Counted from the stretch's first letter, positions 18,303 to 27,008 are shown. The stretch: DNA of 64,000 bases from Zoogloea sp016790385 (GCF_041916735.1 NZ_JAYRYY010000003.1), one strand, 5' to 3'. Numbers and translations: made by a program. Notes: generated from the letters alone by a model not told the origin.

Positions 18303-18431
18303 GACGATAACTCCTGAAAATCGTGGTGAGGAGACCACATCCTGAACTACGGACGCTTCCAGTTAATCCTGAGCCTGCCTGAGTGCGTCCCGATTGACAT
18401 TCATCAAGCCGAAGAAGAAGAGCCTGCGCCC

Positions 18432-18437
18432 TATAAT
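18432..18437 (+). promoter_or_regulatory. Putative -10 box of the universal stress protein gene
   Basis: TATAAT at 18432-18437 lies 32 bases before the start codon at 18470, within the gap separating this gene from the divergent phaC gene. No good -35 match is seen 17 bases upstream, so an alternative sigma factor or an activator may be involved. Confidence 0.45.
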
Positions 18438-18469
18438 GTGGGCACTGAAGTCCACGCAGGAGCACTACG

Positions 18470-18913
18470 ATGTTCAAGAACATTCTCGTTCCCACCGATG
18501 GTTCAGAGCTTTCCGATTCCACGGTTGCACGGGCCGTGAGTTTCGCCAGCGAGGCCGGCGCACGCCTCACCTTTTTCTATGCGCAGCCCGACTTTCCCAT
18601 GCCGATCTACGGTGAAGGCGCCTTGATAGACCCCACGACGCCCGAGCAGTTCAGCCGTGCGGCGGCCCAGGAGGCCGAGCGTATCCTTGCGAAGGCCAAG
18701 TCGGTCGCAGACGCTGCCGGCGTATCCTCGTCAAGCGACACCCAAATAAGCGAAGTTCCCTACGAGGCGATCATCGAAGCGGTAGAGCGCAATCATTGCG
18801 ATCTCATTTTCATGGCGTCCCACGGAAGACGGGGCTTGAGCGGCCTGCTCCTGGGCAGCGAAACCCAGAAGGTTCTGACGCACAGCAAGATACCCGTTCT
18901 GGTCTATCGATGA
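18470..18913 (+). CDS. Universal stress protein, UspA family
   Basis: At 147 residues it is a single Usp domain. It starts with the family's MFKNILVPTDGSELSDSTV and ends with HGRRGLSGLLLGSETQKVL and SKIPVLVYR, which hold the nucleotide-binding Gly-rich loop. The cysteine/aspartate content is ordinary. Usp proteins are cytosolic dimers induced by starvation or envelope stress. An AGGAG site precedes the ATG and an intrinsic terminator follows at 18935, so it is probably monocistronic. Confidence 0.92.
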   Translation: MFKNILVPTDGSELSDSTVARAVSFASEAGARLTFFYAQPDFPMPIYGEGALIDPTTPEQFSRAAAQEAERILAKAKSVADAAGVSSSSDTQISEVPYEAIIEAVERNHCDLIFMASHGRRGLSGLLLGSETQKVLTHSKIPVLVYR

Positions 18914-18934
18914 ATCTGAAGAAAGTATTGAAAT

Positions 18935-18966
18935 AAAAAGGCCTTGCTTCTGGCAAGGCCTTTTTT
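18935..18966. terminator. Bidirectional intrinsic terminator between usp and cco operon end
   Basis: A 13-bp inverted repeat (18935-18947 with 18953-18965) around a 5-base loop has A-run and T-run flanks on opposite sides. It can therefore stop both the stress-protein gene from the left and the cytochrome-oxidase operon from the right. Confidence 0.85.
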
Positions 18967-19006
18967 ACCGCCACTTTTTCCGACGTCGCGGCGAGAGCCC
19001 CATCCG

Positions 19007-19249
19007 CTAAAGGGTCGCGTCCTGGTTTATCTCGGCAGAAGTCCGCTGAAAGAATATCGTCATCAAGCTGGATCCGGCACACACCAGCCAGAATCCAAAG
19101 AATCCGATGGAATACGTGGCGATAGGCGAAAAATTGACGGGTTGCCCGAACAGATAGAGCGTCTGCGGAGCAAGTACCGTGAAAAACGCTATCTCGGCAA
19201 CGCCCGCCACCAGAAACGAAGGCCACAAGACCTGAATCAACTTCAACAT
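19007..19249 (-). CDS. Small two-helix membrane protein at end of cco operon
   Basis: At 80 residues it has two predicted membrane helices (about 5-28, WPSFLVAGVAEIAFFTVL, and 44-66, ATYSIGFFGFWLVCAGSSL) joined by a short loop. It begins MLKLIQVLWPSF and has a GGAG site. I do not recognise a named family; similar short proteins occur at the ends of betaproteobacterial cco operons as far as I recall. Position suggests a role linked to cbb3 oxidase assembly or membrane insertion, but nothing in the sequence proves it. Confidence 0.65.
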   Translation of the reverse strand: MLKLIQVLWPSFLVAGVAEIAFFTVLAPQTLYLFGQPVNFSPIATYSIGFFGFWLVCAGSSLMTIFFQRTSAEINQDATL

Positions 19250-19285
19250 GCTCCGGCTCCCCGGGGACGAGCAAAAGGCTCTCCC

Positions 19286-19426
19286 TCAACTGTGAGAACG
19301 TCTTTCGTCCTCTGCAATATGGTTCTTTGCGAAACGGTAGAGATACCCGCCCATTACGACGACAAAACCGATAGTGAACAGGCTCAAGAGCCCAATATCG
19401 GTACTGAACAACTCTTTCCAGGCCAT
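19286..19426 (-). CDS. DUF3149-type small membrane protein
   Basis: Only 46 residues: MAWKELFSTDIGLLSLFT, then one membrane helix (about 12-32) and a charged tail ending RRSHS. The start and length match the DUF3149 family, often seen beside ccoG/ccoH in betaproteobacteria. A strong AGGAGG ribosome site lies six bases upstream of the ATG at 19426, 14 bases after the ccoH stop. The function is unknown; a role in cbb3 assembly is an inference from position. Confidence 0.75.
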   Translation of the reverse strand: MAWKELFSTDIGLLSLFTIGFVVVMGGYLYRFAKNHIAEDERRSHS

Positions 19427-19439
19427 GACATCCTCCTTG

Positions 19440-19973
19440 TCAGTCTACAGGTTTGAGATCGGCTGCATTGATCCTGATCTCAGTCTCTGTGGGGAGGAAT
19501 GCGGTCCCTGACAGCCGCCAGCTGCGAGACTCGTCTTCTAGTAGAACTTTCCAGTGGGCAGTCCCCAGCGCTTCGGGAATTGCCGCGCGATAAACGCCCT
19601 CCTGCCGCTCAAGCACGAACTGCTGGTCGAAGCCGCCTCGGGTAGGGTGCGCCAAGGTCACGTTCAGCCGGGCCGGCAAACCCACACCTGGCTTGGACGA
19701 CAACTCCACAAGCATCGCGTCGGCAGAAAAACGGACACGGGCGACGAGCCCCATGTCCTGAGCCACGTTCGCCTTCGCAAGAGTCTGATTGATGGCCAGC
19801 CCCTGCTTGTAATAATCATCCGCGACCAGACCATCGAAAGACTTGATGGCCAGCCAAAGCGTGATGCTTCCTGCAACGATCGCCGTGGCGGGCATCAACA
19901 TCAGCAGCCACGTCCATCTCTCCTTGTACCAAGGGGTCGGAAGGTTCTTGGCTTCGGTCGCGGTAGTGTTCAT
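19440..19973 (-). CDS. ccoH: cbb3 oxidase assembly protein CcoH/FixH
   Basis: At 177 residues it has one N-terminal membrane helix (about 24-45, WLLMLMPATAIVAGSITLW) and a periplasmic beta-sandwich domain. The segment GLVADDYYKQGLAINQTLAKA just after the helix is the FixH signature. CcoH is needed for stable assembly of the cbb3 oxidase. It follows ccoG by 12 bases in the same operon. Confidence 0.9.
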   Translation of the reverse strand: MNTTATEAKNLPTPWYKERWTWLLMLMPATAIVAGSITLWLAIKSFDGLVADDYYKQGLAINQTLAKANVAQDMGLVARVRFSADAMLVELSSKPGVGLPARLNVTLAHPTRGGFDQQFVLERQEGVYRAAIPEALGTAHWKVLLEDESRSWRLSGTAFLPTETEIRINAADLKPVD

Positions 19974-19985
19974 CTACTTGAATCT

Positions 19986-21434
19986 CTATCGTGGAATAAG
20001 GAACGCGGTTTTTTCACGAACAGAGACCGTGTCATCATCGAGTGCCTTAACCTCTATGAAGACAGTGTTTGACCCCGGCTTGCCTGACTCAGGCGGAACG
20101 GCAACCTCGACGGTGACGGCCTTCAACCCTGCCGCGTCAACCTCGAAGGGTTCGGCCGGGGTGATCTTGACTCCATCAAGCCCACTTGCCGACAGAGCGA
20201 AGCGGCGAGGCTTTTCGGTCATGTTCATGACCTGAAGATTGTACACGTTGGCGATCAACCCCCCCTCCACTTCTCTGCTGAGGGTCGAACGATCCTTGAT
20301 CACGTCAACTCTCAGCGTGGAGCGCGTCGCCAAACCCCACACGAAGGCACTGCAGATCGCAACAAGCACAGCGGCATAGATCATGATGCGTGGCCGCATG
20401 ACGTGACCGACGATCTCCTTCATGCCCCAGTGCCGCTTCATTGCGTTTTCCGTGGTGTATCGGATGAGCCCCTTGGGGTAATTCATCTTTTCCATCACCT
20501 GATCGCAGGCATCGATACACGCGGCACACCCGATGCACTCGTATTGCATGCCATTGCGGATATCAATTCCCGTAGGGCAAACCTGGACACAGATTCCGCA
20601 ATCAACACAATCCCCTTTGGAGATTGTTTTTGGATCGAGCCCCTTCTTGCGCGGACCACGGGGCTCACCCCGCTCCGGGTCGTAGGTGATGACCAGCGTA
20701 TCCGGGTCGAACATAACCCCCTGGAAACGAGCGTAAGGGCACATGTACTTGCAAACCTGCTCGCGCATCACACCGGCAAACAGGTAGGTGAAGCCACCGT
20801 AGAAGAAGATCCAGAAAAGCTCCCACGGACCGAAACTGAAAGTCAGCGCCTCCTGCACCAGATCACGGATGGGCGTGAAATAGCCCACCAGGGTAAAACC
20901 GGTCCACAACGAAATGGCACCCCAGGCGCCGAACTTCGCAGCCTTTATGGCGAGCTTGCGCGCCCCCATGGGCGCGGCGTCAAGCTTCATGCGCTGGCTG
21001 CGATTTCCCTCGATCTTCTCCTCAACCCACATGAAGATCTCGGTATAAACCGTCTGGGGACAGGCGTAACCACACCAAAGACGCCCCGCTACAGCGGTGA
21101 AGAAGAAAAGGGAATACGCGCTGATGATCAGGAGGATGGCAAGGAAGAAAACATCCTGAGGCCAGAAAACCCAACCGAAGATGTAGAACTTACGTTCCAC
21201 GACATCAAGCAGAACAGCCTGCCGATCACCCCACGGCAACCAGCAAAGCCCATAGAAAATCAACTGTGTAGCCCAGACCAGAATCCAGCGCCAAGTGGCG
21301 AACAGACCAGTCACTGCACGGGGATAAACCTTCTGCCGGACTGCATAGAGGGTATCCTCGGCTTCTGCGGAAACCTTGGGCTTCGGGTCAGCACTCTTGG
21401 GGGTTTGGGTTTCTGGCTCGCTCATATTTGCCAA
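19986..21434 (-). CDS. ccoG: cbb3 oxidase accessory iron-sulfur protein CcoG (FixG/RdxA)
   Basis: At 482 residues it is a polytopic membrane ferredoxin thought to reduce copper during cbb3 oxidase assembly. Visible are the CGYACPQTVYTEIFMWVEE motif, CKYMCPYARFQGVMFD, two [4Fe-4S] clusters in CVDCGICVQVCPTGID and CIGCAACIDAC, and the Ig-like C-terminal domain (about 360-480). It starts 90 bases after ccoP and belongs to the same operon. Confidence 0.95.
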   Translation of the reverse strand: MANMSEPETQTPKSADPKPKVSAEAEDTLYAVRQKVYPRAVTGLFATWRWILVWATQLIFYGLCWLPWGDRQAVLLDVVERKFYIFGWVFWPQDVFFLAILLIISAYSLFFFTAVAGRLWCGYACPQTVYTEIFMWVEEKIEGNRSQRMKLDAAPMGARKLAIKAAKFGAWGAISLWTGFTLVGYFTPIRDLVQEALTFSFGPWELFWIFFYGGFTYLFAGVMREQVCKYMCPYARFQGVMFDPDTLVITYDPERGEPRGPRKKGLDPKTISKGDCVDCGICVQVCPTGIDIRNGMQYECIGCAACIDACDQVMEKMNYPKGLIRYTTENAMKRHWGMKEIVGHVMRPRIMIYAAVLVAICSAFVWGLATRSTLRVDVIKDRSTLSREVEGGLIANVYNLQVMNMTEKPRRFALSASGLDGVKITPAEPFEVDAAGLKAVTVEVAVPPESGKPGSNTVFIEVKALDDDTVSVREKTAFLIPR

Positions 21435-21524
21435 ATAATAATATTCTAATATTCTTAGTCAAAAACTCCCCGGGCGAACCCGGGGAATCGATAAGCAGGA
21501 GCAAGGAACACTCCTCCTGAGAGT

Positions 21525-22445
21525 TTACTTCTTCTCTTCCGCGGGAGCTGCGCCCTTGGAAAGGCTCATCACGTAAGCCGCAAGCAAGTGTACCTTGTCT
21601 TCGCCAAGGAAGTCTTTGAACGCGGGCATCTGGTTGGTGCGACCATTCGTCACAGTCTCGATGATCGTTGCTTCAGCAGATCCATACAGCCAGGTCTTGT
21701 CGGTCAGATTCGGAGCGCCAAGAGCGGGCGTCCCCTTGCCCTCAGGGCCATGACAGGCAACACAGTTGGCCGTGAACAGTTCCTTGCCGCGCTGAGCACG
21801 CAGGGAATCATGCGCAAGCCCCGACAGGGAGCGCACGTAATTGGCGACGTCCTTGGTTCCATCAGCACCAAGAGCGGGGCCAAACGGCGGCATCATGCCC
21901 ATACGGCCACCCAACACCGTGGTGCGAATGGTTTCGGGCTCACCGCCGTACAGCCAGTCGGCATCGGTCAGGTTGGGAAAGCCCTTGGCCCCCTTGGCAT
22001 CGGCACCGTGACACTGGGCGCAGTAGGTCAGGAACAGACGCTGCCCCATGGCATTGGCTTCCTTGTCGCCCGCTACGGCATTCAGATCCATGCCGCGAAA
22101 CTTGGCGAAAATCGGACCGTATTTTTCGGCAGCAGCCTTTTGCTCAGCCTGCCACTGGCCGCCGGAGGACCAGCCCAGTTTGCCCTGGTTGTTGCCGAAG
22201 CCGGGGTACATGGACAGATAGACGATCGCAAAAATGATCGTGATCCAGAACATGTACATCCACCACCTGGGCAGCGGATTGTTGTACTCCTGCAGAGTCT
22301 CGTCCCACACATGGTCGTGAAGACTCACCGGCCCGGAGGTCCGTTTCGTCGTGTTCGTGACGAGCACGAACACGCAGAAGCCGATGCTCAGAAACACCAG
22401 CACCATCACATAGGCGTTCCAGAAACCGCTAACAAAGTCAGCCAT
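21525..22445 (-). CDS. ccoP: cbb3 cytochrome c oxidase subunit III, dihaem CcoP
   Basis: About 306 residues, starting at 22445 (MADFVSGFWNAYVMVL) after a GGAAG site, with the start inside the end of ccoQ (8-base overlap). Two membrane helices (about 8-30 and 58-80; WWMYMFWITIIFAIVYLSMYP) are followed by two cytochrome c domains with haem sites CAQCH (142-146) and CVACH (228-232). Met ligands are likely in MGMMPPFG and NQMPAFKD. It passes electrons to CcoO/CcoN. Confidence 0.95.
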   Translation of the reverse strand: MADFVSGFWNAYVMVLVFLSIGFCVFVLVTNTTKRTSGPVSLHDHVWDETLQEYNNPLPRWWMYMFWITIIFAIVYLSMYPGFGNNQGKLGWSSGGQWQAEQKAAAEKYGPIFAKFRGMDLNAVAGDKEANAMGQRLFLTYCAQCHGADAKGAKGFPNLTDADWLYGGEPETIRTTVLGGRMGMMPPFGPALGADGTKDVANYVRSLSGLAHDSLRAQRGKELFTANCVACHGPEGKGTPALGAPNLTDKTWLYGSAEATIIETVTNGRTNQMPAFKDFLGEDKVHLLAAYVMSLSKGAAPAEEKK

Positions 22446-22635
22446 TTTTATTTCCTTCCTTGGTTTGCCGCCCCATCTCGGGGGTCGGCAAGTCGTCCTC
22501 GCTGAACGGCAGGAGCGCTGCCTCGTCGAACCCCTTCCGCGCACGGCCACTGAATGCCCACAGGCTGATGCCAATGAAGCATACGAAGCCCAGGACAGTC
22601 ACCACAGTACGCGCATCATTGATGTCCACGTTCAC
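22438..22635 (-). CDS. ccoQ: cbb3 oxidase subunit CcoQ/FixQ
   Basis: At 65 residues it has a single N-terminal membrane helix (about 9-29, RTVVTVLGFVCFIGISLWAF) and a charged cytoplasmic tail. The GRARKGFDEAALLPF stretch is typical of CcoQ. The subunit stabilises the interaction of CcoP with the core complex. It lies between ccoO and ccoP and overlaps ccoP by 8 bases. Confidence 0.92.
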   Translation of the reverse strand: MNVDINDARTVVTVLGFVCFIGISLWAFSGRARKGFDEAALLPFSEDDLPTPEMGRQTKEGNKNG

Positions 22636-22672
22636 GCTCCTTCGTTCTCAGAATGGTCTTTCCCGGTAGCCA

Positions 22673-23650
22673 TCAGCTGCCAGGATTGAGCTCCACTCGA
22701 CGGGCTTCAGCATTGTCGCCCGAACCGGTGATGCTGACAGGCGGCTTCATGTTGATCCGGTCTTCCGCAACACCCGCAGCCTTCAGCGCCTCACGGACAG
22801 CCTTCGCACGCTCCTTGGCGAGTTCGAGGTTCTTTTCAACGTCACCGGTCTTATCTGTGTAACCGGTAACGTCAACCTTCGCATCGCTCTTGTCCTTGAG
22901 GTATTTGGCTGTCGCCTCGACAGCCGCGGCGGCATCCGCAGGCAGCGCAGCGGAACCCACCTCGAAGAAGACCTTGCCAAGGGCTTCGGCAGCGGCCGGA
23001 GCTGCAGCCGGAGCGGCTTCGGCCGCAGGTGCCGCAGCCTTGCCGGCCTTAAGGGCGGTACCGAGGCCTTGCAGGTAAGCGACCACGGCATCCAACTCGG
23101 TCTTGCCTTCAAGCGCCTTGCGGGCACCCTGGATTTCCTCATCGGTGTAGGGCACGCCGACCTTGCGCAGGGCCTTCATCTTGGCTTCGATATCGTCGGA
23201 CTTGGCCGGACGGTCGAGCCAGGGGAAGGCCGGCATGTTGGACTCCGGCACCACATCACGCGGGTTCAGCAGGTGGATGCGATGCCATTGATCCGAGTAG
23301 CGCCCCCCCACGCGATGCAGGTCGGGACCGGTGCGCTTGGAGCCCCATTGGAAGGGGTGGTCATAGACATACTCACCAGCCACGGAGTAATGGCCGTAAC
23401 GCTCGGTTTCGGCGCGGAACGGGCGAATCATCTGGGAGTGGCAGTTATAGCAGCCTTCCCGGATATACACATCGCGCCCAACCAGGCGAACCGGATCGTA
23501 AGGCTTGAGACCTTCAACCGGGGTCGTCGTGGAATGCTGGAAGAACAGCGGAACGATTTCCACCAGACCACCGATGCTCACGGTCAGCAGCGTGAAGACG
23601 ATCAGCCAGCCAACCTTGCGTTCAATAAAGTCGTGATTCGATTGAGCCAT
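22673..23650 (-). CDS. ccoO: cbb3 oxidase subunit II CcoO fused to an OmpA-like domain
   Basis: Residues 1-200 are a normal CcoO: one membrane helix (about 14-36), haem c site CYNCH (67-71), then GPDLHRVGGRYSDQWH and a Met ligand in ESNMPAFPW. A 24-residue Ala/Pro-rich linker (about 201-224) leads to an OmpA C-terminal-type domain (about 226-322): VFFEVGSAALPADA, VTGYTDKTGD, NLELAKERAKAVREAL, GVAEDRI, ARRVELN. CcoO is usually about 200-240 residues, so 325 is long. The domain would sit in the periplasm and could bind peptidoglycan, tethering the oxidase to the wall. The Asp and Arg expected to contact diaminopimelate appear present (TD, ER-A). Confidence 0.93.
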   Translation of the reverse strand: MAQSNHDFIERKVGWLIVFTLLTVSIGGLVEIVPLFFQHSTTTPVEGLKPYDPVRLVGRDVYIREGCYNCHSQMIRPFRAETERYGHYSVAGEYVYDHPFQWGSKRTGPDLHRVGGRYSDQWHRIHLLNPRDVVPESNMPAFPWLDRPAKSDDIEAKMKALRKVGVPYTDEEIQGARKALEGKTELDAVVAYLQGLGTALKAGKAAAPAAEAAPAAAPAAAEALGKVFFEVGSAALPADAAAAVEATAKYLKDKSDAKVDVTGYTDKTGDVEKNLELAKERAKAVREALKAAGVAEDRINMKPPVSITGSGDNAEARRVELNPGS

Positions 23651-23668
23651 GATTATTATTCCTCCCGA

Positions 23669-25090
23669 TCAGGCGTGGGCGCCGGCAGGTGCCAGCACCG
23701 GAGCTTCATAGGCCTTCTGACCGGCAATCGTCTTGAGCATGTTGTAGAACATGATCAGCATGCCCGTCAGGAACAGCACACCACCCAGGACACGGATGGT
23801 CCAGAACGGGTAGCTGGCCTTCACGGACTCAACGAAGGAATAGGTCAGGGTGCCATCCGGGTTGGTCGCACGCCACATCAGGCCTTGCATCACACCGGAG
23901 ATCCACATGGAGGCGATGTACAGCACGATGCCGATGGTCGCAATCCAGAAGTGGGTGGTGATCAGCTTGGTGGAGTACATCTCGGTCTTGCCGTACATCC
24001 GCGGGATCAGGTAGTACATGGCACCGATGGACACCATGGCCACCCAGCCAAGCGCGCCAGAGTGCACATGACCGACGGTCCAGTCGGTGTAGTGAGACAG
24101 CGCATTGACCGTCTTGATGGACATCATCGGACCTTCGAAGGTCGACATGCCATAGAACGACAGGGAGGTGATCAGGAACTTCAGGATCGGGTCGGTGCGC
24201 AGCTTATGCCAGGCGCCGGACAGGGTCATGATGCCGTTGATCATGCCGCCCCAGGAGGGAGCCAGCAGGATCAGGGAGAAGACCATGCCGATGGATTGGG
24301 TCCAGTCGGGCAGGGCGGTGTAGTGCAGGTGGTGCGGACCCGCCCACATGTAGGTGAAGATCAGTGCCCAGAAGTGCACCACCGACAGACGGTAGGAATA
24401 CACCGGGCGACCGGCCTGCTTGGGAACGAAGTAGTACATCATGCCCAGGAAGCCCGCGGTCAGGAAGAAACCCACCGCGTTGTGACCGTACCACCACTGA
24501 ATCATGGCGTCCTGAACACCGGCGTAAGCGGAGTAGGACTTGCCGAGCGACACCGGCACTTCAGCGCTGTTAACCAGGTGCAGCAAGGCAACGGTCAGGA
24601 TGAAGCCGCCGTAGAACCAGTTGGCGACGTAGATGTGAGTGGTCTTGCGGGTCGCAACCGTGCCAAAGAAAACGATGGCATAGGAAACCCACACAAGCGT
24701 GATCAGGATGTCGATCGGCCACTCAAGCTCGGCGTATTCCTTGCCGGAAGTCCAGCCCAGAGGCAGGGTAATAGCAGCCAGAACGATGATCAGTTGCCAG
24801 CCCCAGAAGGTGAAGGCAGCAAGGCCCGGGGCAAACAAGCGGGTGTGACAGGTACGCTGTACACAGTAGTAGGACGTTGCAAAGAGAGCACAGCCACCAA
24901 AAGCAAAGATAACCGCATTGGTGTGGAGCGGACGGAGCCGTCCAAAATGCAGCCATTCGGCAACGTTCAATTCGGGCCACACGAGCTGTGCTGCGACGAT
25001 AACGCCGACCAGCATGCCCACGATGCCCCATACCACCGTCATGATGGCGAACTGCCGCACGACTTTATAGTTGTAAGTCTGCGATTGCAT
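23669..25090 (-). CDS. ccoN: cbb3 cytochrome c oxidase catalytic subunit I CcoN
   Basis: About 473 residues and twelve membrane helices; reduces oxygen at the haem b3-CuB centre and pumps protons. Copper and haem ligands are visible in WWYGHNAVGFFLTAG, TYMWAGPHHLHYTALPDW and TVGHVHSGALGW. I use the ATG at 25090 (MQSQTYNYKVVRQF), which has a GAGG site, over the in-frame GTG three codons earlier. It is first in the ccoNOQPGH operon, downstream of an FNR-type box, as expected for a high-affinity microaerobic oxidase. No ccoI or ccoS is present in the window. Confidence 0.96.
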   Translation of the reverse strand: MQSQTYNYKVVRQFAIMTVVWGIVGMLVGVIVAAQLVWPELNVAEWLHFGRLRPLHTNAVIFAFGGCALFATSYYCVQRTCHTRLFAPGLAAFTFWGWQLIIVLAAITLPLGWTSGKEYAELEWPIDILITLVWVSYAIVFFGTVATRKTTHIYVANWFYGGFILTVALLHLVNSAEVPVSLGKSYSAYAGVQDAMIQWWYGHNAVGFFLTAGFLGMMYYFVPKQAGRPVYSYRLSVVHFWALIFTYMWAGPHHLHYTALPDWTQSIGMVFSLILLAPSWGGMINGIMTLSGAWHKLRTDPILKFLITSLSFYGMSTFEGPMMSIKTVNALSHYTDWTVGHVHSGALGWVAMVSIGAMYYLIPRMYGKTEMYSTKLITTHFWIATIGIVLYIASMWISGVMQGLMWRATNPDGTLTYSFVESVKASYPFWTIRVLGGVLFLTGMLIMFYNMLKTIAGQKAYEAPVLAPAGAHA

Positions 25091-25191
25091 GTGAGTCACC
25101 TCATCAAAAGAAAACTAAAACCCCCCTGACTGCAGACGGCGGACCGTCGGCAGGCTTCCGCGGAAGGATACGCCGCGATAAGGGCGACATT

Positions 25192-25205
25192 TTGACACAG
25201 ATCAA
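25192..25205 (-). promoter_or_regulatory. FNR/ANR-type box upstream of ccoN
   Basis: TTGACACAGATCAA (plus strand), reading TTGATCTGTGTCAA towards ccoN, matches TTGAT-N4-ATCAA with one mismatch. It lies about 100 bases upstream of the ccoN start codon, a position seen for oxygen-responsive control of cbb3 operons. Activation under low oxygen by an FNR/ANR-type protein is inferred. Confidence 0.75.
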
Positions 25206-26072
25206 CTGGACTGCGCCCCTGACAGCCCGGAAGTGGTTGCACGGCGGGACTCTACACGAGATCGCGCCTGATGGAAGATCGGCTCGAAAGTCATCTGCGC
25301 ACGCGCCAGAGGGAAGCGTTCTCGGACGCTCGAATGCCGCTCAGGAGAAGGATTCCCGCCTCACCACCACGCCATCGCCATAATGTCCGGATAGCAAGGC
25401 GCATTCATTCGGCACGAATCGCGAAGCACGAAAAATTGAAAACGGATAGCAAGAAGAGTGGTCCGAAATAAAGAGCAGCAAATCCGCAACACTCATCTCG
25501 GAAGGCGCAACGGATCTATTGTGACTAATAATTAAACACCCCATCATTCGCGGGCGACACTTCCGCTCATGCACTCTGTCACCACACAGGTGCTTGGTCT
25601 CATTCTCGTACAGATGCCCGAACGCACTCCTTGATCACTTAGGAGCCACGCGATCTCTCAGGACGGCGTCGAATCCCTCAATTCGGCCCACCACTACCAT
25701 ACGGGCCCGTGCCCACAGGCCATCACACACAGAGAACTCGTCGTCACCAGGCCCGACGACATGAATGCGGGCGCCCAGGACCACCTTAGTTCGAAGCCCC
25801 CCGGCGTGACGATACGCTCGCATAGCTCGCTATATATATATGGCGCCCATGACCATGGGCGCGGCGAACCGCGGTGGACGGACGACCTCACCGAGGTTGC
25901 TGTGCCATGGTGGCAAACGATCCGTGCCAGCAGGAGACGACGCGCTTAGCGATGAAACGCTCGTCTTATATTCAATTTTTCTCGAAATCAAACTACCAAC
26001 AATTCTGATTTTATTTAACTCCGCGAGCAGCTATGCTTCCACCGTTGAGATCCCCAACCACAGGAGACACGA
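25206..26072. other. Long region without a convincing gene
   Basis: About 870 bases between the ccoN control region and the Tim44-like gene show no frame that looks like a real protein and less GC-rich composition, with AT-rich patches near 25430-25545 and 25960-26035. A 62-codon minus-strand frame at 25635-25823 (ending VLRDRVAPK) has plausible composition but no ribosome site or family. A TA run (about 25830-25840) is followed by a 9-base perfect inverted repeat at 25843-25862. The last 100 bases should hold the promoter of the gene at 26073. The rest may be remnant or acquired DNA, or encode an RNA. Confidence 0.5.
25843..25862. repeat. Perfect 9-bp inverted repeat next to a TA run
   Basis: GCGCCCATG (25843-25851) and CATGGGCGC (25854-25862) form a perfect inverted repeat around two bases, immediately right of an alternating TA tract. 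It could be a protein-binding site or a short hairpin; no T-tract follows, so it is not a good terminator. Confidence 0.5.
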
Positions 26073-27008
26073 ATGAAAACCTTTGCCCTCATGACGGCCG
26101 CGCTGGCCTTGGGCTTCACCTTGGTGACGAGTGACGCTGAAGCCGCCAAACGCTTTGGTGGCGGCAAGTCCTCGGGCATGCAACGGCAGGAGATGAGCCA
26201 GCCCAAGTCCCCCAACGCCACCCCGGGCACGCCCACTCAAACCCCGGGTGCCGCAGCAACGCCAGCCCGTTCTCAAGCTGCCGCCGGCGCACCAGCAGCC
26301 CAACCCAAGCGCTCCTGGATGGGCCCCCTGGCCGGTCTGGCAGCCGGTATCGGTCTGGCCGCACTGGCGTCCCACTTTGGATTCGGTGAAGAATTGGCTT
26401 CCATGATGATGATGGCCCTGATCGCTTTTGCCGTGATCGCGGTGATCGGCTTCTTCCTGCGCAAGCGCGCGGCAGCCAGCCAGCAGCCGGCCCTGGCCGG
26501 TGCCGGAGGCATGCAATACTCGGCTCATCAGGGTGACCACGAAAAGTCTCCTGCCGCTGCCTCCCCGTCCTACGGCAGTGCGGCAGCCCCCGTGGCGACT
26601 GCCGCCGGGGCCGCTGCTGCTGCGGTCGGTACTATTCCGGCCGACTTCGATGCCGATGCCTTCGTGCGCAACGCCAAACTAAACTTCATCCGCCTCCAGG
26701 CTGCCAACGACGCCCGCAATCTCGAGGACATCCGCGAGTACACCACGCCCGAGATGTTCGCCGAGATCAAGATGCACTGGATGGACGACGCCAGCGCCAA
26801 CCAGAAGACGGACGTGGTCTCCCTCAACGCCGAGGTGGTGGACGTGACCGAAGAAGCGGATCGTTACATCGTCAGCGTTCGCTTCACCGGACTTTTGCGT
26901 GAAGACGCCAATTCGGCGCCCGAAGGCATTGACGAGATCTGGCACCTCACCAAGCCCCGCAATGGCAGCCGAGGCTGGTTGGTCGCCGGCATTCAGCAAA
27001 GCAACTGA
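26073..27008 (+). CDS. Tim44-like domain membrane protein
   Basis: At 311 residues, an N-terminal signal peptide (MKTFALMTAALALGFTLV, cleavage near SDAEA) precedes a Gly/Ser-, then Ala/Pro-rich stretch (RFGGGKSSGMQRQ is typical of the family). One or two membrane segments (about 85-128) follow, then an Ala-rich linker and the Tim44-like domain (about 185-311; FDADAFVRNAKLNFIRLQAA, YTTPEMFAEI, EIWHLTKP). The domain is related to the mitochondrial import motor subunit, but the bacterial function is not established. A GGAG site precedes the ATG. Confidence 0.85.
   Translation: MKTFALMTAALALGFTLVTSDAEAAKRFGGGKSSGMQRQEMSQPKSPNATPGTPTQTPGAAATPARSQAAAGAPAAQPKRSWMGPLAGLAAGIGLAALASHFGFGEELASMMMMALIAFAVIAVIGFFLRKRAAASQQPALAGAGGMQYSAHQGDHEKSPAAASPSYGSAAAPVATAAGAAAAAVGTIPADFDADAFVRNAKLNFIRLQAANDARNLEDIREYTTPEMFAEIKMHWMDDASANQKTDVVSLNAEVVDVTEEADRYIVSVRFTGLLREDANSAPEGIDEIWHLTKPRNGSRGWLVAGIQQSN

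Noticed and set aside
23069..25129. 686-residue plus-strand open frame opposite ccoN/ccoO
   Set aside because: Antisense to well-conserved oxidase subunits; composition rich in His, Gln and Gly with no recognisable motif.
25635..25823. 62-codon minus-strand ORF in the gene-free region
   Set aside because: Plausible composition but no ribosome site, no partner gene and no family match; kept only as a note.
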